From positions 1-30,250 of IMG/VR virus record IMGVR_UViG_3300048597_000675: a DNA stretch of 30,250 nt; one strand, given 5' to 3'. Source of the DNA: a virus. The notes below the pieces were generated by a model. The model had not been told where the DNA came from. It saw only the letters and a program-made list of their open reading frames with translations, and did no database searches. Positions 14,644 through 21,998 of the stretch are shown here, piece by piece. Numbering within the stretch: the stretch's first letter is position 1; each line of letters opens with the position of its first letter. A program made the translations under genes and the position numbers.

Positions 14644-14987
14644 GCGGTGTCCTCGATCAGGAACAGATAGAGTTCACCCTCGGCCTCACCAGACGGCGCC
14701 GGCTTCGGCATCGTCGCCTTGACTCGCCAGGCTCGATCCCCCAGCACCAGCTGAGCGTCCTCGAGGTCGGCCGCATCAAATCCCTTCGATGCGAGATCCG
14801 CAGTGCGAGTGGTCACCGCCGGCCGGATGGTCTTGACGTCGATCGAGGACGCCTCCGCAACCTCGACACCCCGGGTCTGGTCGATCACGGTCAGCGCGAC
14901 CCTGTCGCCGTAGAGGCAGACGAAGGTCGCCTGCACCCCGAACACCCGGTAGATCGGGGCGTAGAGGAGCGATGCGAAATCGATCAT
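14640..14987 (-). CDS. Head-tail connector-region protein
   Basis: A 115-residue protein starting MIDFASLLYAPIYRVFGV, followed by beta strands typical of the short connector proteins (gpFII or stopper-like) that sit between the portal and the tail in lambda-type phages. It has VALTVIDQTRGVEV and a C-terminal YLFLIEDT strand. The exact connector class is uncertain. The ATG at 14987 is used; the longer TTG start at 15008 lacks support. The 3' end overlaps the terminator gene by 4 nt (ATGA). Confidence 0.72.
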   Translation of the reverse strand: MIDFASLLYAPIYRVFGVQATFVCLYGDRVALTVIDQTRGVEVAEASSIDVKTIRPAVTTRTADLASKGFDAADLEDAQLVLGDRAWRVKATMPKPAPSGEAEGELYLFLIEDTA

Positions 14988-15027
14988 GCTGATACTCAAA
15001 GGTCCCAAGTCAAGGCGGCAGAACGCT

Positions 15028-15198
15028 TCAGGAGTTGATCACCGTCCGGCGCCCGGTTGGCAGGGCCATCGGCAGATCGGTCACACCGGAGATGATCATC
15101 AACCGCACATTCGAGAGGCGTGTCTGCGTTTCATTCACTGGCGAACTCGTCTCCGCCACGACAAGACTCGACGTGGTGACCCGGATCGTGTCCGCCAT
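15028..15198 (-). CDS. 56-residue phage protein, unknown function
   Basis: The frame ATG (15198) to TGA (15028) encodes MADTIRVTTSSLVVAETSSP and 36 further residues ending in RTVINS. It is beta-prone, without Cys or membrane segment. Support for a real gene is its place: its ATG overlaps the stop of the LamG-like gene by 1 nt (TGATG), the same coupling used elsewhere in this operon, and it fills an otherwise empty 190-nt gap. No family was recognised; a virion decoration or connector part is possible. Confidence 0.6.
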   Translation of the reverse strand: MADTIRVTTSSLVVAETSSPVNETQTRLSNVRLMIISGVTDLPMALPTGRRTVINS

Positions 15199-16310
15199 CA
15201 GACAAACTCCACGCCGAACTCCGAGGCCTCGATGTTGGCCTTTGACCAGGCATTGCCCGTTGCCGGGTTGAGCCCACAGAAGTCCTCGGCCTTCACGTAA
15301 GACGTTGTCGCCGTCCTGGCAGCACCATTGCGAACCGTACCGCCGCTGTCCTTCAACCTGTTGCGCCAGGCCTGCGTGCCGCTGTCGATCCTGGCCACAC
15401 TTTCCACCTGAACGCCGATGATGCTGGCAGGTGTCCAGCCCATGCTGGCGGTCCTGTAGTCGTCGACTTGGCCCGAGGTTGTCGCAGCGACATAGGTGGC
15501 ATCATCATCCTGGGTAGGATCATCGACCGCCGCAAAGTTGGCCCCCGCATTCGGCACCCACTGTGACAGCGCGCCATCGGCCGTTGGCAGCACGCGGCGC
15601 AGACGATGTTCGCCCGGCAGATGGCCGGTGAAGTCGGCCCCGCTGTCATCCCAGATGATCAGGTCGTCGATCCAGAGCAGATTGCCGCCATTGCCCGCCG
15701 TGCTGTTCGAATTGCAGCCCGCAATCACGACGCGGTCGAAGCTGTCGAAGTCGCCGCACACGGCGTCCGACGTATCGCCACTGACCACGGTCTGCTCGAT
15801 GATCTCGCTTCCGTCGATCCACATCCGGGCGCTTCCGCTTGTCGTGCTGACCTGGAGGGCCGTCTCGACGTGATGCCAGTTCCCGTCATTGATGCCGCGG
15901 GTCCTCGTCGGTGGCCGACCCGAGACAATCTGGCCGGTGGCCTGCGCGTCGTCGAACCGGGTGTGGTAGAGGCCGTTGCTGCCGGCGAAGCCGAAGTCAT
16001 AGCCCCAGTGGCTGTAGAAGCGATCGGGTGTTCCGTTCCGCAGCTGCAGGATGGGCCTGGTGCCGGTGACCGAGAAGCCGGTCAGCAAGCAGCGGATGTG
16101 ATAGGCCATCCGCAAGGTGCTCCCCGCGGCCGGTGCCTGCTTCAGGAGCCGGATATGCCCGGTCGAGAGCGCCGCAGCGCGTGCCGCACCGCCCCCGAAC
16201 CGGCCAGCGGCGGGTTCATAGGTCCCGCCGCCGCTGATGTAACCACCGGCGGCGCGGTATTTGGCCGTCGTGTCATAGCCGTCGAAGTGCTCGCAGAAGA
16301 GCAGTGCCAT
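15198..16310 (-). CDS. LamG/concanavalin-like virion protein, second copy
   Basis: A 370-residue beta-rich protein whose N-terminus is MALLFCEHFDGYDTTAKY. Residues about 130-230 have the LamG/concanavalin-like jelly-roll pattern: NDGNWHHVETALQVSTTSG, SARMWIDGSEI, then NLLWIDDLIIWDD. The last 130 residues hold a second conserved block (HRLRRVLPTADGALSQW, then TASMGWTPASIIGVQV). It is paralogous to the gene just upstream (16310-17401) with the same block order. A role in capsid or tail decoration or sugar binding is inferred. Start overlaps the upstream stop by 1 nt. Confidence 0.78.
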   Translation of the reverse strand: MALLFCEHFDGYDTTAKYRAAGGYISGGGTYEPAAGRFGGGAARAAALSTGHIRLLKQAPAAGSTLRMAYHIRCLLTGFSVTGTRPILQLRNGTPDRFYSHWGYDFGFAGSNGLYHTRFDDAQATGQIVSGRPPTRTRGINDGNWHHVETALQVSTTSGSARMWIDGSEIIEQTVVSGDTSDAVCGDFDSFDRVVIAGCNSNSTAGNGGNLLWIDDLIIWDDSGADFTGHLPGEHRLRRVLPTADGALSQWVPNAGANFAAVDDPTQDDDATYVAATTSGQVDDYRTASMGWTPASIIGVQVESVARIDSGTQAWRNRLKDSGGTVRNGAARTATTSYVKAEDFCGLNPATGNAWSKANIEASEFGVEFV

Positions 16311-17401
16311 CAGGTCACCCGCTCGAAGCCGGCCTCAAGTCCGGCCAACAGCTTGGCCCTGGTCCAGCGGGACCCGGTCAGGGGATCGCGGATCAGCTCG
16401 AGGCGCTCGGCCCGATAAGTCGGGTCGACGCTGACAGTGGGACCGGTCAGGACCATGCCACCCCGTGTTGCCTTGATGCGGCCCGTATGGGCCAGGAGAC
16501 CCTCGCGGCGCACCAGGGCCTCGGCATAGACACCATAGATCTCCGCGGGGTTGAAGGGGATGGTGTTGATCCGGAACAGGTCCTCGCCAACTGCCGTTGC
16601 GGAGGTGTAGGATCCATCCTTGTCGCGGATGACATCATCGACGTTCTCGACGTTCGAACCCGACAGCGGCGTGAAGTCATTCACGCTGCCATTGGCATCC
16701 GGCAGAACGGTTCGGATGCGGTGCCGGTCGGTGAGACGGCCGGTGAAGGCATCTCCCTCATCATCCCAGATGATCACATCATCCAAGTAGGTGCCGGTGT
16801 TCCCGCTGTTCGAACAGGACCCGCAGAGCAGGACGTGATCCATCACGGAGAAGTCCCCGCTTGCCGCGTCGCTGGTGTCGCCCGTGAAACTGATGTCGGC
16901 AACGCCATCCACCCAGGTCCGAACCGTGCCAGAGCTTGTGCCGATGAGGAACTCAACCTCGACGTGACGCCAGGCATTATCCCCCAGCGGAATCGTGCCA
17001 ATCGCGGCCTGGCCGGGAGATGACGCGTCATCGAACTTCCGGACGCTCAGATAGACATTGGGCTGAGTGCCCAGCAGATAGAGACTCCACCAGCGGGTGA
17101 TACTGTTGAGTGCCCCGACGAGGTTGAAGAAGGGCCGCCAGACCGTCGTGCTGAAGACGGCTGTACCACTGCCATAAGTCCTGAGCCAGAACGCCGTCCG
17201 GATCAGGGAGCCCAACGGTGTGCCGGTGAGCCCGAATCCCATGCCGCTGCTCAGGTCACTGCCAACAAGGCATCCGTCTCCCCAGTTGCTGAGCGTGTTC
17301 GCGGATCCCAGTGCGGCGCCTGCATTGATGCTGCGTGTTGCATTTGCGAGATCGCTGCCGCTGGCCCAGCCGTCAAAGCCTTCGGCAAAGAGCAATGCCA
17401 T
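16310..17401 (-). CDS. LamG/concanavalin-like virion protein, first copy
   Basis: A 363-residue paralogue of the next gene, beginning [20 protein letters not shown]. Equivalent blocks are WRHVEVEFLIGTSSGTVRTWVDG, TYLDDVIIWDDEGDAFTGRL, HRIRTVLPDANGSVNDFTP, and a C-terminal region VYAEALVRREG. Between blocks the two copies have diverged strongly, which suggests an old duplication. It lies between the collagen-like fibre gene (stop/start overlap at 17401) and the second copy, so all three probably build the same external structure. Function is inferred from fold pattern and place only. Confidence 0.78.
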   Translation of the reverse strand: MALLFAEGFDGWASGSDLANATRSINAGAALGSANTLSNWGDGCLVGSDLSSGMGFGLTGTPLGSLIRTAFWLRTYGSGTAVFSTTVWRPFFNLVGALNSITRWWSLYLLGTQPNVYLSVRKFDDASSPGQAAIGTIPLGDNAWRHVEVEFLIGTSSGTVRTWVDGVADISFTGDTSDAASGDFSVMDHVLLCGSCSNSGNTGTYLDDVIIWDDEGDAFTGRLTDRHRIRTVLPDANGSVNDFTPLSGSNVENVDDVIRDKDGSYTSATAVGEDLFRINTIPFNPAEIYGVYAEALVRREGLLAHTGRIKATRGGMVLTGPTVSVDPTYRAERLELIRDPLTGSRWTRAKLLAGLEAGFERVT

Positions 17402-19110
17402 CAGTGGACCTGTCCTGTTGCCTCGAAGGTGAAGAAGAGATCGGCCAGTGTGGCATCCGGAGATCCGGGTGCCACGAGTTCCAGATGGTCCCCGCTCGCC
17501 ATGGCGAAGCCTGCAATCGACACATAGCTCGCAACCGTGCCTGCCGCAGCAAAGCGCACCGTGCCGACACTGATGCCGTTCTTCTGGAGATCGAAGTCCG
17601 CCTGTGCTGCTGCCGCCGTCTTGGCCTTGATCACCGATCCCAACATCGATGCCGGAAACGACAGGGATTCGTTTGCCAGGAAGGCAAAGACGACGACGCT
17701 TGCTCCCGGCGCACCACCGAAGGTGCCCATGAACTTCGGCTTCCGGGCTTTTAGCGGGTGGACATAGACCTTGTCGCCATTATCCTGCAGCACGATCGCA
17801 CGATCATCGATCGCGAAGTCGTGGCTGACGCCGCCTGGCAGCACCAGGTTTGCGCCGTGCGTCATTGTCGCTGCGACATCGAAGATCAGCATACAATGAC
17901 GGCCATCGACAGCTGAACTCCAGTCGATGTCTGTGATCGGCCCGGTGCCCGCGGTGATGTGGATATGGCTGCCCGGCCCGAGCGTGATAGTGTCTGCAAG
18001 GGCAACATTCGCGCCCTTCATCTCGGGCTTCAGCGGGCCTTCGGTGACGGTGTTGTTCCGCCAGTAAAGCCCCGCCGAGGTCTGCCAGAGGTCACCATCT
18101 ACAGGCGATGACGGCGCAACGCCCGTGTTACCGCCAAGATTGATCAATGCCCCGCCCGCCACAGACGGATTAAACGTCTTCTTCGCTGTATAGGTCTCAG
18201 CCTTGTTGATGAAACTCGTGAAGTACCAGACACTCGCAAGATAGATGACGAGATTCGTGCCGCCGGACGCATAGACATCGCCATGCACTGGCGATGAAGG
18301 TGCCGTGCCGCCGGGGATGCGAAATGATGCAGATGTACCGGTTCCGGGTTTGAAGTCCACACGACCGGTCAGGGCGCCGCCGCCGAGTGCAAGGTAGGTC
18401 GCGGCGAGGTAGGCGATCAGGTCGGTCTGATCGGTGATGGTTCCACCGAGATCGCCCCAGTCGCTGGCGCCACCGGACGTGGGGGTAACCCACTGGGTGT
18501 TGTAGTCGGTGGCATCGATCTTCGCGAGAATCTGACCCGTCGTGCCGCCGATCGGAACGCCGACGCCATTGGATCCCGGCGCACCATCGGCGCCGGCAGG
18601 ACCAGTAGGACCCATCGGCCCAGCGGGTCCTTGAATGCCCGCCGCCCCATCTGCGCCGGCAGGACCCTCAGGCCCAGCAGGTCCGGTTGCACCAATAGGT
18701 CCTTCTGGACCCATGGGGCCGGTAGGACCTGGTGGACCTTGAGGACCTGGTGCGCCCTCAGGGCCTGCGGCACCTTCTGGACCTGCTGGACCAGTTGGAC
18801 CCGCAGGACCGGCTGGTCCATCGGCACCCGGAGCCCCCGCGGGTCCCTGTGGTCCGATTGTCCCTTGTGCACCGACTGGCCCCGCGGGGCCCTGCGGCCC
18901 GGTTGGTCCAGCCGCACCATCGGCACCAGCTGGGCCTACGGGACCCGGGGGACCTTGAGGACCTGCGGGGCCGATCGCGCCATCGAGGCCGTCAACACCT
19001 TGTGGACCGGCCGGGCCCTGGCGACCGATGGGACCTTGAGGACCCGGAACGGCAATCTCGACGACAGCGGGTTTGTCCGGAACAATGATCTCGATCACCT
19101 CAAGCGTCAT
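17401..19110 (-). CDS. Collagen-like phage fibre protein
   Basis: A 569-residue protein. Residues 1-22 are an attachment peptide; from residue 23 about 54 uninterrupted Gly-X-Y triplets follow (to about residue 184), rich in GPA, GPQ, GPE and GAD, which should form a collagen triple helix. A beta-rich trimerisation part then carries two related segments, [20 protein letters not shown] and [18 protein letters not shown], and the C-terminus (about 460-569) is a separate globular domain that may contact a receptor. The ATG at 19110 lies 10 nt after AGGGG. The start codon is inside the left copy of a 13-nt direct repeat, so its ribosome site is supplied by the inserted nitric-oxide cassette. Confidence 0.9.
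   Translation of the reverse strand: MTLEVIEIIVPDKPAVVEIAVPGPQGPIGRQGPAGPQGVDGLDGAIGPAGPQGPPGPVGPAGADGAAGPTGPQGPAGPVGAQGTIGPQGPAGAPGADGPAGPAGPTGPAGPEGAAGPEGAPGPQGPPGPTGPMGPEGPIGATGPAGPEGPAGADGAAGIQGPAGPMGPTGPAGADGAPGSNGVGVPIGGTTGQILAKIDATDYNTQWVTPTSGGASDWGDLGGTITDQTDLIAYLAATYLALGGGALTGRVDFKPGTGTSASFRIPGGTAPSSPVHGDVYASGGTNLVIYLASVWYFTSFINKAETYTAKKTFNPSVAGGALINLGGNTGVAPSSPVDGDLWQTSAGLYWRNNTVTEGPLKPEMKGANVALADTITLGPGSHIHITAGTGPITDIDWSSAVDGRHCMLIFDVAATMTHGANLVLPGGVSHDFAIDDRAIVLQDNGDKVYVHPLKARKPKFMGTFGGAPGASVVVFAFLANESLSFPASMLGSVIKAKTAAAAQADFDLQKNGISVGTVRFAAAGTVASYVSIAGFAMASGDHLELVAPGSPDATLADLFFTFEATGQVH
18559..19044 (-). repeat. Gly-X-Y coding repeat (collagen-like)
   Basis: About 54 successive 9-nt units encode Gly-X-Y without interruption. 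X is mostly Pro or Ala. Such regions change length easily by slippage and recombination, so the triplet count may vary between relatives. Confidence 0.9.
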
Positions 19111-19111
19111 C
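19099..19111. repeat. 13-nt direct repeat, left copy
   Basis: The bases CTCAAGCGTCATC recur exactly at 21200-21212. On the minus strand this copy includes the fibre ATG (19110-19108) and its next codons ACG CTT. It marks the left limit of the nnrS-rrf2-ric' insertion. Confidence 0.85.
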
Positions 19112-19388
19112 GTTCGAACCCCTGAAGTGCCTTGAAAGAAATCATGCCCCATGTCGGAAATTTGAGTGCATCCCGGAGCCAATCAGCTTCCCGATCTCCG
19201 AGGTCAGATTGCAAGGGGCGAACCACCATCCAGCGCGGTCAATCTCGTACAAGGCCCTTGAATTTGAGTTTGGCGTTACGCAGCGCTGGGACTTGGACAA
19301 CATGACGCAACACGGATTTCAAACAGGCCAAACCCCACAGAAGCGACATGGCGGTTAGTGGTCCGTGATTTGGCGTATGAGTTTCAGG

Positions 19389-20588
19389 TCAAGATTGCGC
19401 GCGCCGACGCAGTACAAGGGGGCCAAACAAAACCGCGAATCCGCCGAAAGCCAAGATCCAGGCAAAAGCCGCCGCGATGTGAAACAACTCGGCCCAGGTT
19501 GGCAAGACGCCTGCAGCGGCGCGCAGGATAACAGCCGTGACGCAGGCCAAATAAAGGACGGTCGTACCACGACCCGCTGTCAGCGCCTGGCCGGTGTGAC
19601 CAAGGGTGGCGCGAGTCATGACGGCGAGTGTCATCAGACCAATCGTCCCGGCCATCCACAGATGCTGGCCCGCGGCGAGGCCCCAGAGTCCTGGCCAGAA
19701 AATGTCGGCGGCAACAGCGAAAGCACCCAGCGGCAGGAAGGCGTAACCGACATGAAGCACCAACACCAGTGGCTCCGCAGCGGTGCGCTCCCCGGCCCAG
19801 CGAGCGAGGCGGATCGCATGCATTGCGCCGGCGAGCGCCAGACCTGCACCACTCATGACATGGTCAGGAAAGACGACCCATAGAAGGAGCGCGACGATCA
19901 AGACGGCCAGCGCAACCACGTCGAAGCGTTGCATCGGTGAGGCCGGCATACGCCCGGCGTTGCGTCTAACCAGCCAGTTGCGCGTGAAGGAAGGCACGAT
20001 ACGCCCACCGATTAGCGCGATCAATGTGAGTACGGCGGACAGGCCGATGCGCAGACCGATGCCCTGCGCCGCGAAAACACCTTGCGCCGTCTCCACATGG
20101 AAGACGAGGTTACCCATGGCGAAGACGATGAGCAACAACAGTACAGGCAGGTTACGCCAGTTCTTGCCCGTGATGATCTCGCGCGCAATGACCGCGGCAA
20201 GCGCGGCCGGCAGTGCCAGATCGGCAAAAATAACGAGCAGCAGCGGCATCGACGCGGACAGCGCTACGGCGATGCGACCCATGATCCAGAGTGCAAAAAG
20301 GCCGCCCAGTGGCCATCCGACGATCGGCAGGCGGCCCGTCCAGTTCGGCACTGCGGTCAGCAGGAACCCCGCGATCACGGCACCGAGATACCCGTAGAGA
20401 AACTCATGCGCGTGCCAACTGACCGGATCAAACCGCGTCGGGAGGATGCTCATGCCGCTGAGCATCGGGATCCAGAACGCCATGGCGAGCGCTGCCCAGA
20501 GCGCCGCACCGAGGAAGAACGGCCGAAAGCCGTAGGTCAACAGCGCCGGGCCGCGCCAAGCGCGCATCTGTTCGGCAGAGGTGGTCAT
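19389..20588 (-). CDS. nnrS: NnrS family membrane protein (nitric-oxide response)
   Basis: A 399-residue, very hydrophobic protein with about 12 membrane helices, full length for NnrS. Family hallmarks are visible: YGFRPFFLGAALWAALAM at the start, WHAHEFLYGYLGAVIAGFLLTAVPNWTG, FHVETAQG, IGGRIVPSFTRNWL, then LHVGYAFLPLGA, AGQHLWMAGTIGLMTLAVMTRATLGHTG. The many conserved His residues fit the haem- and copper-binding reported for NnrS of Rhodobacter, which protects cells during nitric-oxide stress. Its ATG overlaps the Rrf2 stop by 4 nt (ATGA), so the two are co-transcribed and coupled. It is not a phage gene and lies inside the inserted block. Confidence 0.95.
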   Translation of the reverse strand: MTTSAEQMRAWRGPALLTYGFRPFFLGAALWAALAMAFWIPMLSGMSILPTRFDPVSWHAHEFLYGYLGAVIAGFLLTAVPNWTGRLPIVGWPLGGLFALWIMGRIAVALSASMPLLLVIFADLALPAALAAVIAREIITGKNWRNLPVLLLLIVFAMGNLVFHVETAQGVFAAQGIGLRIGLSAVLTLIALIGGRIVPSFTRNWLVRRNAGRMPASPMQRFDVVALAVLIVALLLWVVFPDHVMSGAGLALAGAMHAIRLARWAGERTAAEPLVLVLHVGYAFLPLGAFAVAADIFWPGLWGLAAGQHLWMAGTIGLMTLAVMTRATLGHTGQALTAGRGTTVLYLACVTAVILRAAAGVLPTWAELFHIAAAFAWILAFGGFAVLFGPLVLRRRAQS

Positions 20589-20884
20589 GGGGTCGCCGGC
20601 TCAGCGGGTTGGAGCCGTTCGACCATCGAAAACGGCTCTGCTGGCAAGGGCACCTCGTTGCCGAGTTGGCTCGCATCGGCTGCCTTGGCGAGCCAGAAGC
20701 CGCCCTGTCCGCGCCTCCTTTCGACGAAGCCCGTTTCCGCCAGACGCCGAACGATCTTGACGAGATGGTTCTGCGACAAACGGAACTCGTTCGCGACCTT
20801 GGCCGTGTTGAATAACCGCCCAGGCGGGCTGGTAAGTCGTATCAGGGCCCGCACTCCATCTTCGGTGAACTTCGCCGGCTGCAT
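20585..20884 (-). CDS. Truncated, cysteine-free Rrf2/NsrR-like regulator
   Basis: A 99-residue protein with the winged-helix DNA-binding part of Rrf2 regulators: helices around residues 24-52 (AKVANEFRLSQNHLVKIVRRL), then the wing GFVERRRGQGGFWLAK. Normal NsrR/RirA proteins have about 140-160 residues and three Cys that hold an iron-sulfur cluster. Here there is no Cys at all: the place of the usual VECF motif reads MVERLQP and the protein ends 10 residues later. DNA binding could be kept, but cluster-based nitric-oxide sensing should be lost. Neighbours (nnrS, ric') fit an NsrR ancestry. AGG lies 6 nt before the ATG. It may be a degenerate gene or a redox-independent regulator. Confidence 0.88.
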   Translation of the reverse strand: MQPAKFTEDGVRALIRLTSPPGRLFNTAKVANEFRLSQNHLVKIVRRLAETGFVERRRGQGGFWLAKAADASQLGNEVPLPAEPFSMVERLQPAEPATP

Positions 20885-20893
20885 CTGACCTGC

Positions 20894-20907
20894 TTGATCT
20901 ACCTCAA
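20894..20907. promoter_or_regulatory. Crp/Fnr-type box (NnrR/FixK/FnrL-like)
   Basis: TTGAT-CTAC-CTCAA matches the TTGAT-N4-ATCAA consensus at 9 of 10 positions. It lies between the divergent rrf2 and ric' genes. NnrR- and FixK-type regulators control nitric-oxide genes through such boxes in alphaproteobacteria; which regulator acts here is unknown. It is only 10 nt from the rrf2 start codon and about 75 nt before the ric' start, so it fits ric' better. Confidence 0.45.
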
Positions 20908-20930
20908 GGCAAATGACCGGTTCGGATTGA

Positions 20931-20953
20931 AAGTTGCACTTAAAATAGCACTT
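20931..20953. promoter_or_regulatory. NsrR-box-like sequence
   Basis: A 23-nt partly palindromic, AT-rich site with the arms AAG-TTGCA-CTT and AAAT-AGCA-CTT. The left arm fits the E. coli NsrR half site (AAnATGCATTT) at eight of its ten fixed positions; the right arm fits with one base displaced. It overlaps the expected promoter of ric', 29 nt before its start. The adjacent Rrf2 gene is the natural candidate to bind here. Confidence 0.45.
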
Positions 20954-20981
20954 CTAGACTACAGCGCAAGGAGTTCCTCCG

Positions 20982-21347
20982 ATGCCGGTGACAGAGACGA
21001 GCATCGATCCCGTCAACGCGGCCTCTCTGTTCTTGGGTCGCCCTGTCGGAGACGTGGCAGCTCACCTTGCCGGGGCCACCACTGTGTTCCACCGCCAAAA
21101 GATCGACTTCTGCTGCGGCGCCGATGTAAGCCTCGCCGAGGCGGCACGGAAGCGAGGGGTCGACGCCCAGGTGATCGCGGCCCAGCTTGTTGATCTCAGC
21201 TCAAGCGTCATCATTCATCCCTTGCACAACAAGCAGACTTCCAGACAGGAGGGTGAACTCGTCACCACCAATCCTTCGCTCGATCTCGTAGCGGTTGCGA
21301 AGTCTGCCCACGGCAAGGAGACGGGTTTCGGCCGGCGAGAGCCTTAG
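20982..21347 (+). pseudogene. 5' fragment of ric/ytfE-type iron-sulfur repair gene
   Basis: The first 72 codons encode the ScdA_N (DUF542) domain that starts RIC/YtfE/ScdA di-iron proteins: LGRPVGDVAAHLAGATTVFHRQKIDFCCGADVSLAEAA, with the conserved Cys44-Cys45 pair. The full protein (about 220-240 residues) then has a haemerythrin-like di-iron domain, which is missing. At 21200 the match stops at the 13-nt repeat, and the frame continues antisense through the phage gene at 21201-21551 to a stop at 21347, adding about 49 random residues. An AAGGAG ribosome site 8 nt before the ATG is intact. The gene was evidently cut at the insertion boundary. Confidence 0.85.
21200..21212. repeat. 13-nt direct repeat, right copy
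   Basis: Identical to 19099-19111. On the minus strand this copy contains the last codons GAC GCT and the TGA stop of the phage gene ending at 21201. It marks the right limit of the inserted block. Confidence 0.85.
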
Positions 21348-21551
21348 GGTGACCTCGCCCATCGCAGGCAACGGCATCTTCAGGCTGTTGTCGGTCGTCG
21401 TCTTCCGGAGAATTGACGTCGTCGTCTCGGCGATGAAGATGATCTCCGAACCCGTCAGGTCAACCGGACTGCCGGCCCCGTCCTTGAAGCGGAACAGGCG
21501 TTCATAGGTGTTGCCGCGGCGGAGGCCGGTGAGATCGAAGCGTGTCGACAT
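21201..21551 (-). CDS. Phage head/connector-region protein, unknown function
   Basis: A 116-residue protein with a pattern seen in small phage proteins next to the capsid gene: FDLTGLRRGNTYERLFRFKDGAGSPVDLTGSEIIF, followed by strands and TLRLSPAETRLLAVGRLRNRYEIERR. The start resembles proteins with an FDLTG...G-x-t-w-x-x-x-f layout that occur in many prophages beside fibre genes. Function unknown; a small fibre-linking or decoration protein is possible. GAAGGA precedes the ATG by 4 nt. Its stop lies in the right copy of the 13-nt repeat. Confidence 0.72.
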   Translation of the reverse strand: MSTRFDLTGLRRGNTYERLFRFKDGAGSPVDLTGSEIIFIAETTTSILRKTTTDNSLKMPLPAMGEVTLRLSPAETRLLAVGRLRNRYEIERRIGGDEFTLLSGSLLVVQGMNDDA

Positions 21552-21568
21552 GTCCTTCGTCTGACGTG

Positions 21569-21904
21569 TCAGAAACTGCCGTTGAGCCTGACACGACCCG
21601 TCGTCTCATCGGCACCACTGCCAACAACACCAAGCGCCACGCCAATCAGCGTGTTGTCGGTGGCCGTCTTGGTCGTCCGCTTGTTGGTATTGTCCCAGTA
21701 GATCTTGTCGCCAACGGCCCAGGCCTGGGAGCCCACCTTGGTGATGTCGATGACACCGACGGTGAGTGTCTCAACCGGTTCACCGGAGGCTGCATCATGG
21801 GCAGCAATGCCGAAGATGGCGCCGACCAGCAAACCACTGCCCGACGTGATGGCGGCTAGGGCGGTGAGCGTAATCGTGTGGCCGGGCTGGATATAGTTCT
21901 TCAT
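21569..21904 (-). CDS. DUF2190 capsid decoration protein
   Basis: A 111-residue beta-rich protein with the DUF2190 pattern: MKNYIQPGHTITLTA, GLLVGAIFGIA, GEPVETLTVGVIDITK, the AWAVGDKIYWDN motif, and TLIGVALGVVGSGADETTGRVRLNG. Members coat and stabilise capsids (cement proteins) and are encoded next to the major capsid gene, as here. AGAAGGA lies about 10 nt before the ATG at 21904; a longer TTG start adds two residues and is not needed. Confidence 0.9.
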   Translation of the reverse strand: MKNYIQPGHTITLTALAAITSGSGLLVGAIFGIAAHDAASGEPVETLTVGVIDITKVGSQAWAVGDKIYWDNTNKRTTKTATDNTLIGVALGVVGSGADETTGRVRLNGSF

Positions 21905-21998
21905 GGGCAATGTTCCTTCTCGGATTGAATGACAGGGTTCAGAGACAGCGACGGCGGCATTTCTGCCGCCCGCTGCATCCGGTTCAGGTGGAACTGCC

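Larger units (their letters stand above)
19112..21199. mobile_element. Inserted nitric-oxide response fragment (nnrS-rrf2-ric')
   Basis: A 2088-nt block of bacterial metabolic genes stands between two phage genes and is bordered by a 13-nt direct repeat. It contains nnrS and an Rrf2-type regulator (minus strand) and the first 72 codons of a ric-type gene (plus strand). The ric coding match stops exactly at the right repeat. No transposase or terminal inverted repeat was seen, so the mechanism (transposition with target duplication, or recombination at short homology) is open. Confidence 0.75.

Noticed and set aside
18559-19044. Short regular repeats that could look like a CRISPR array
   Set aside because: The 9-nt periodicity is in frame and encodes Gly-X-Y; there are no spacers and no cas genes.
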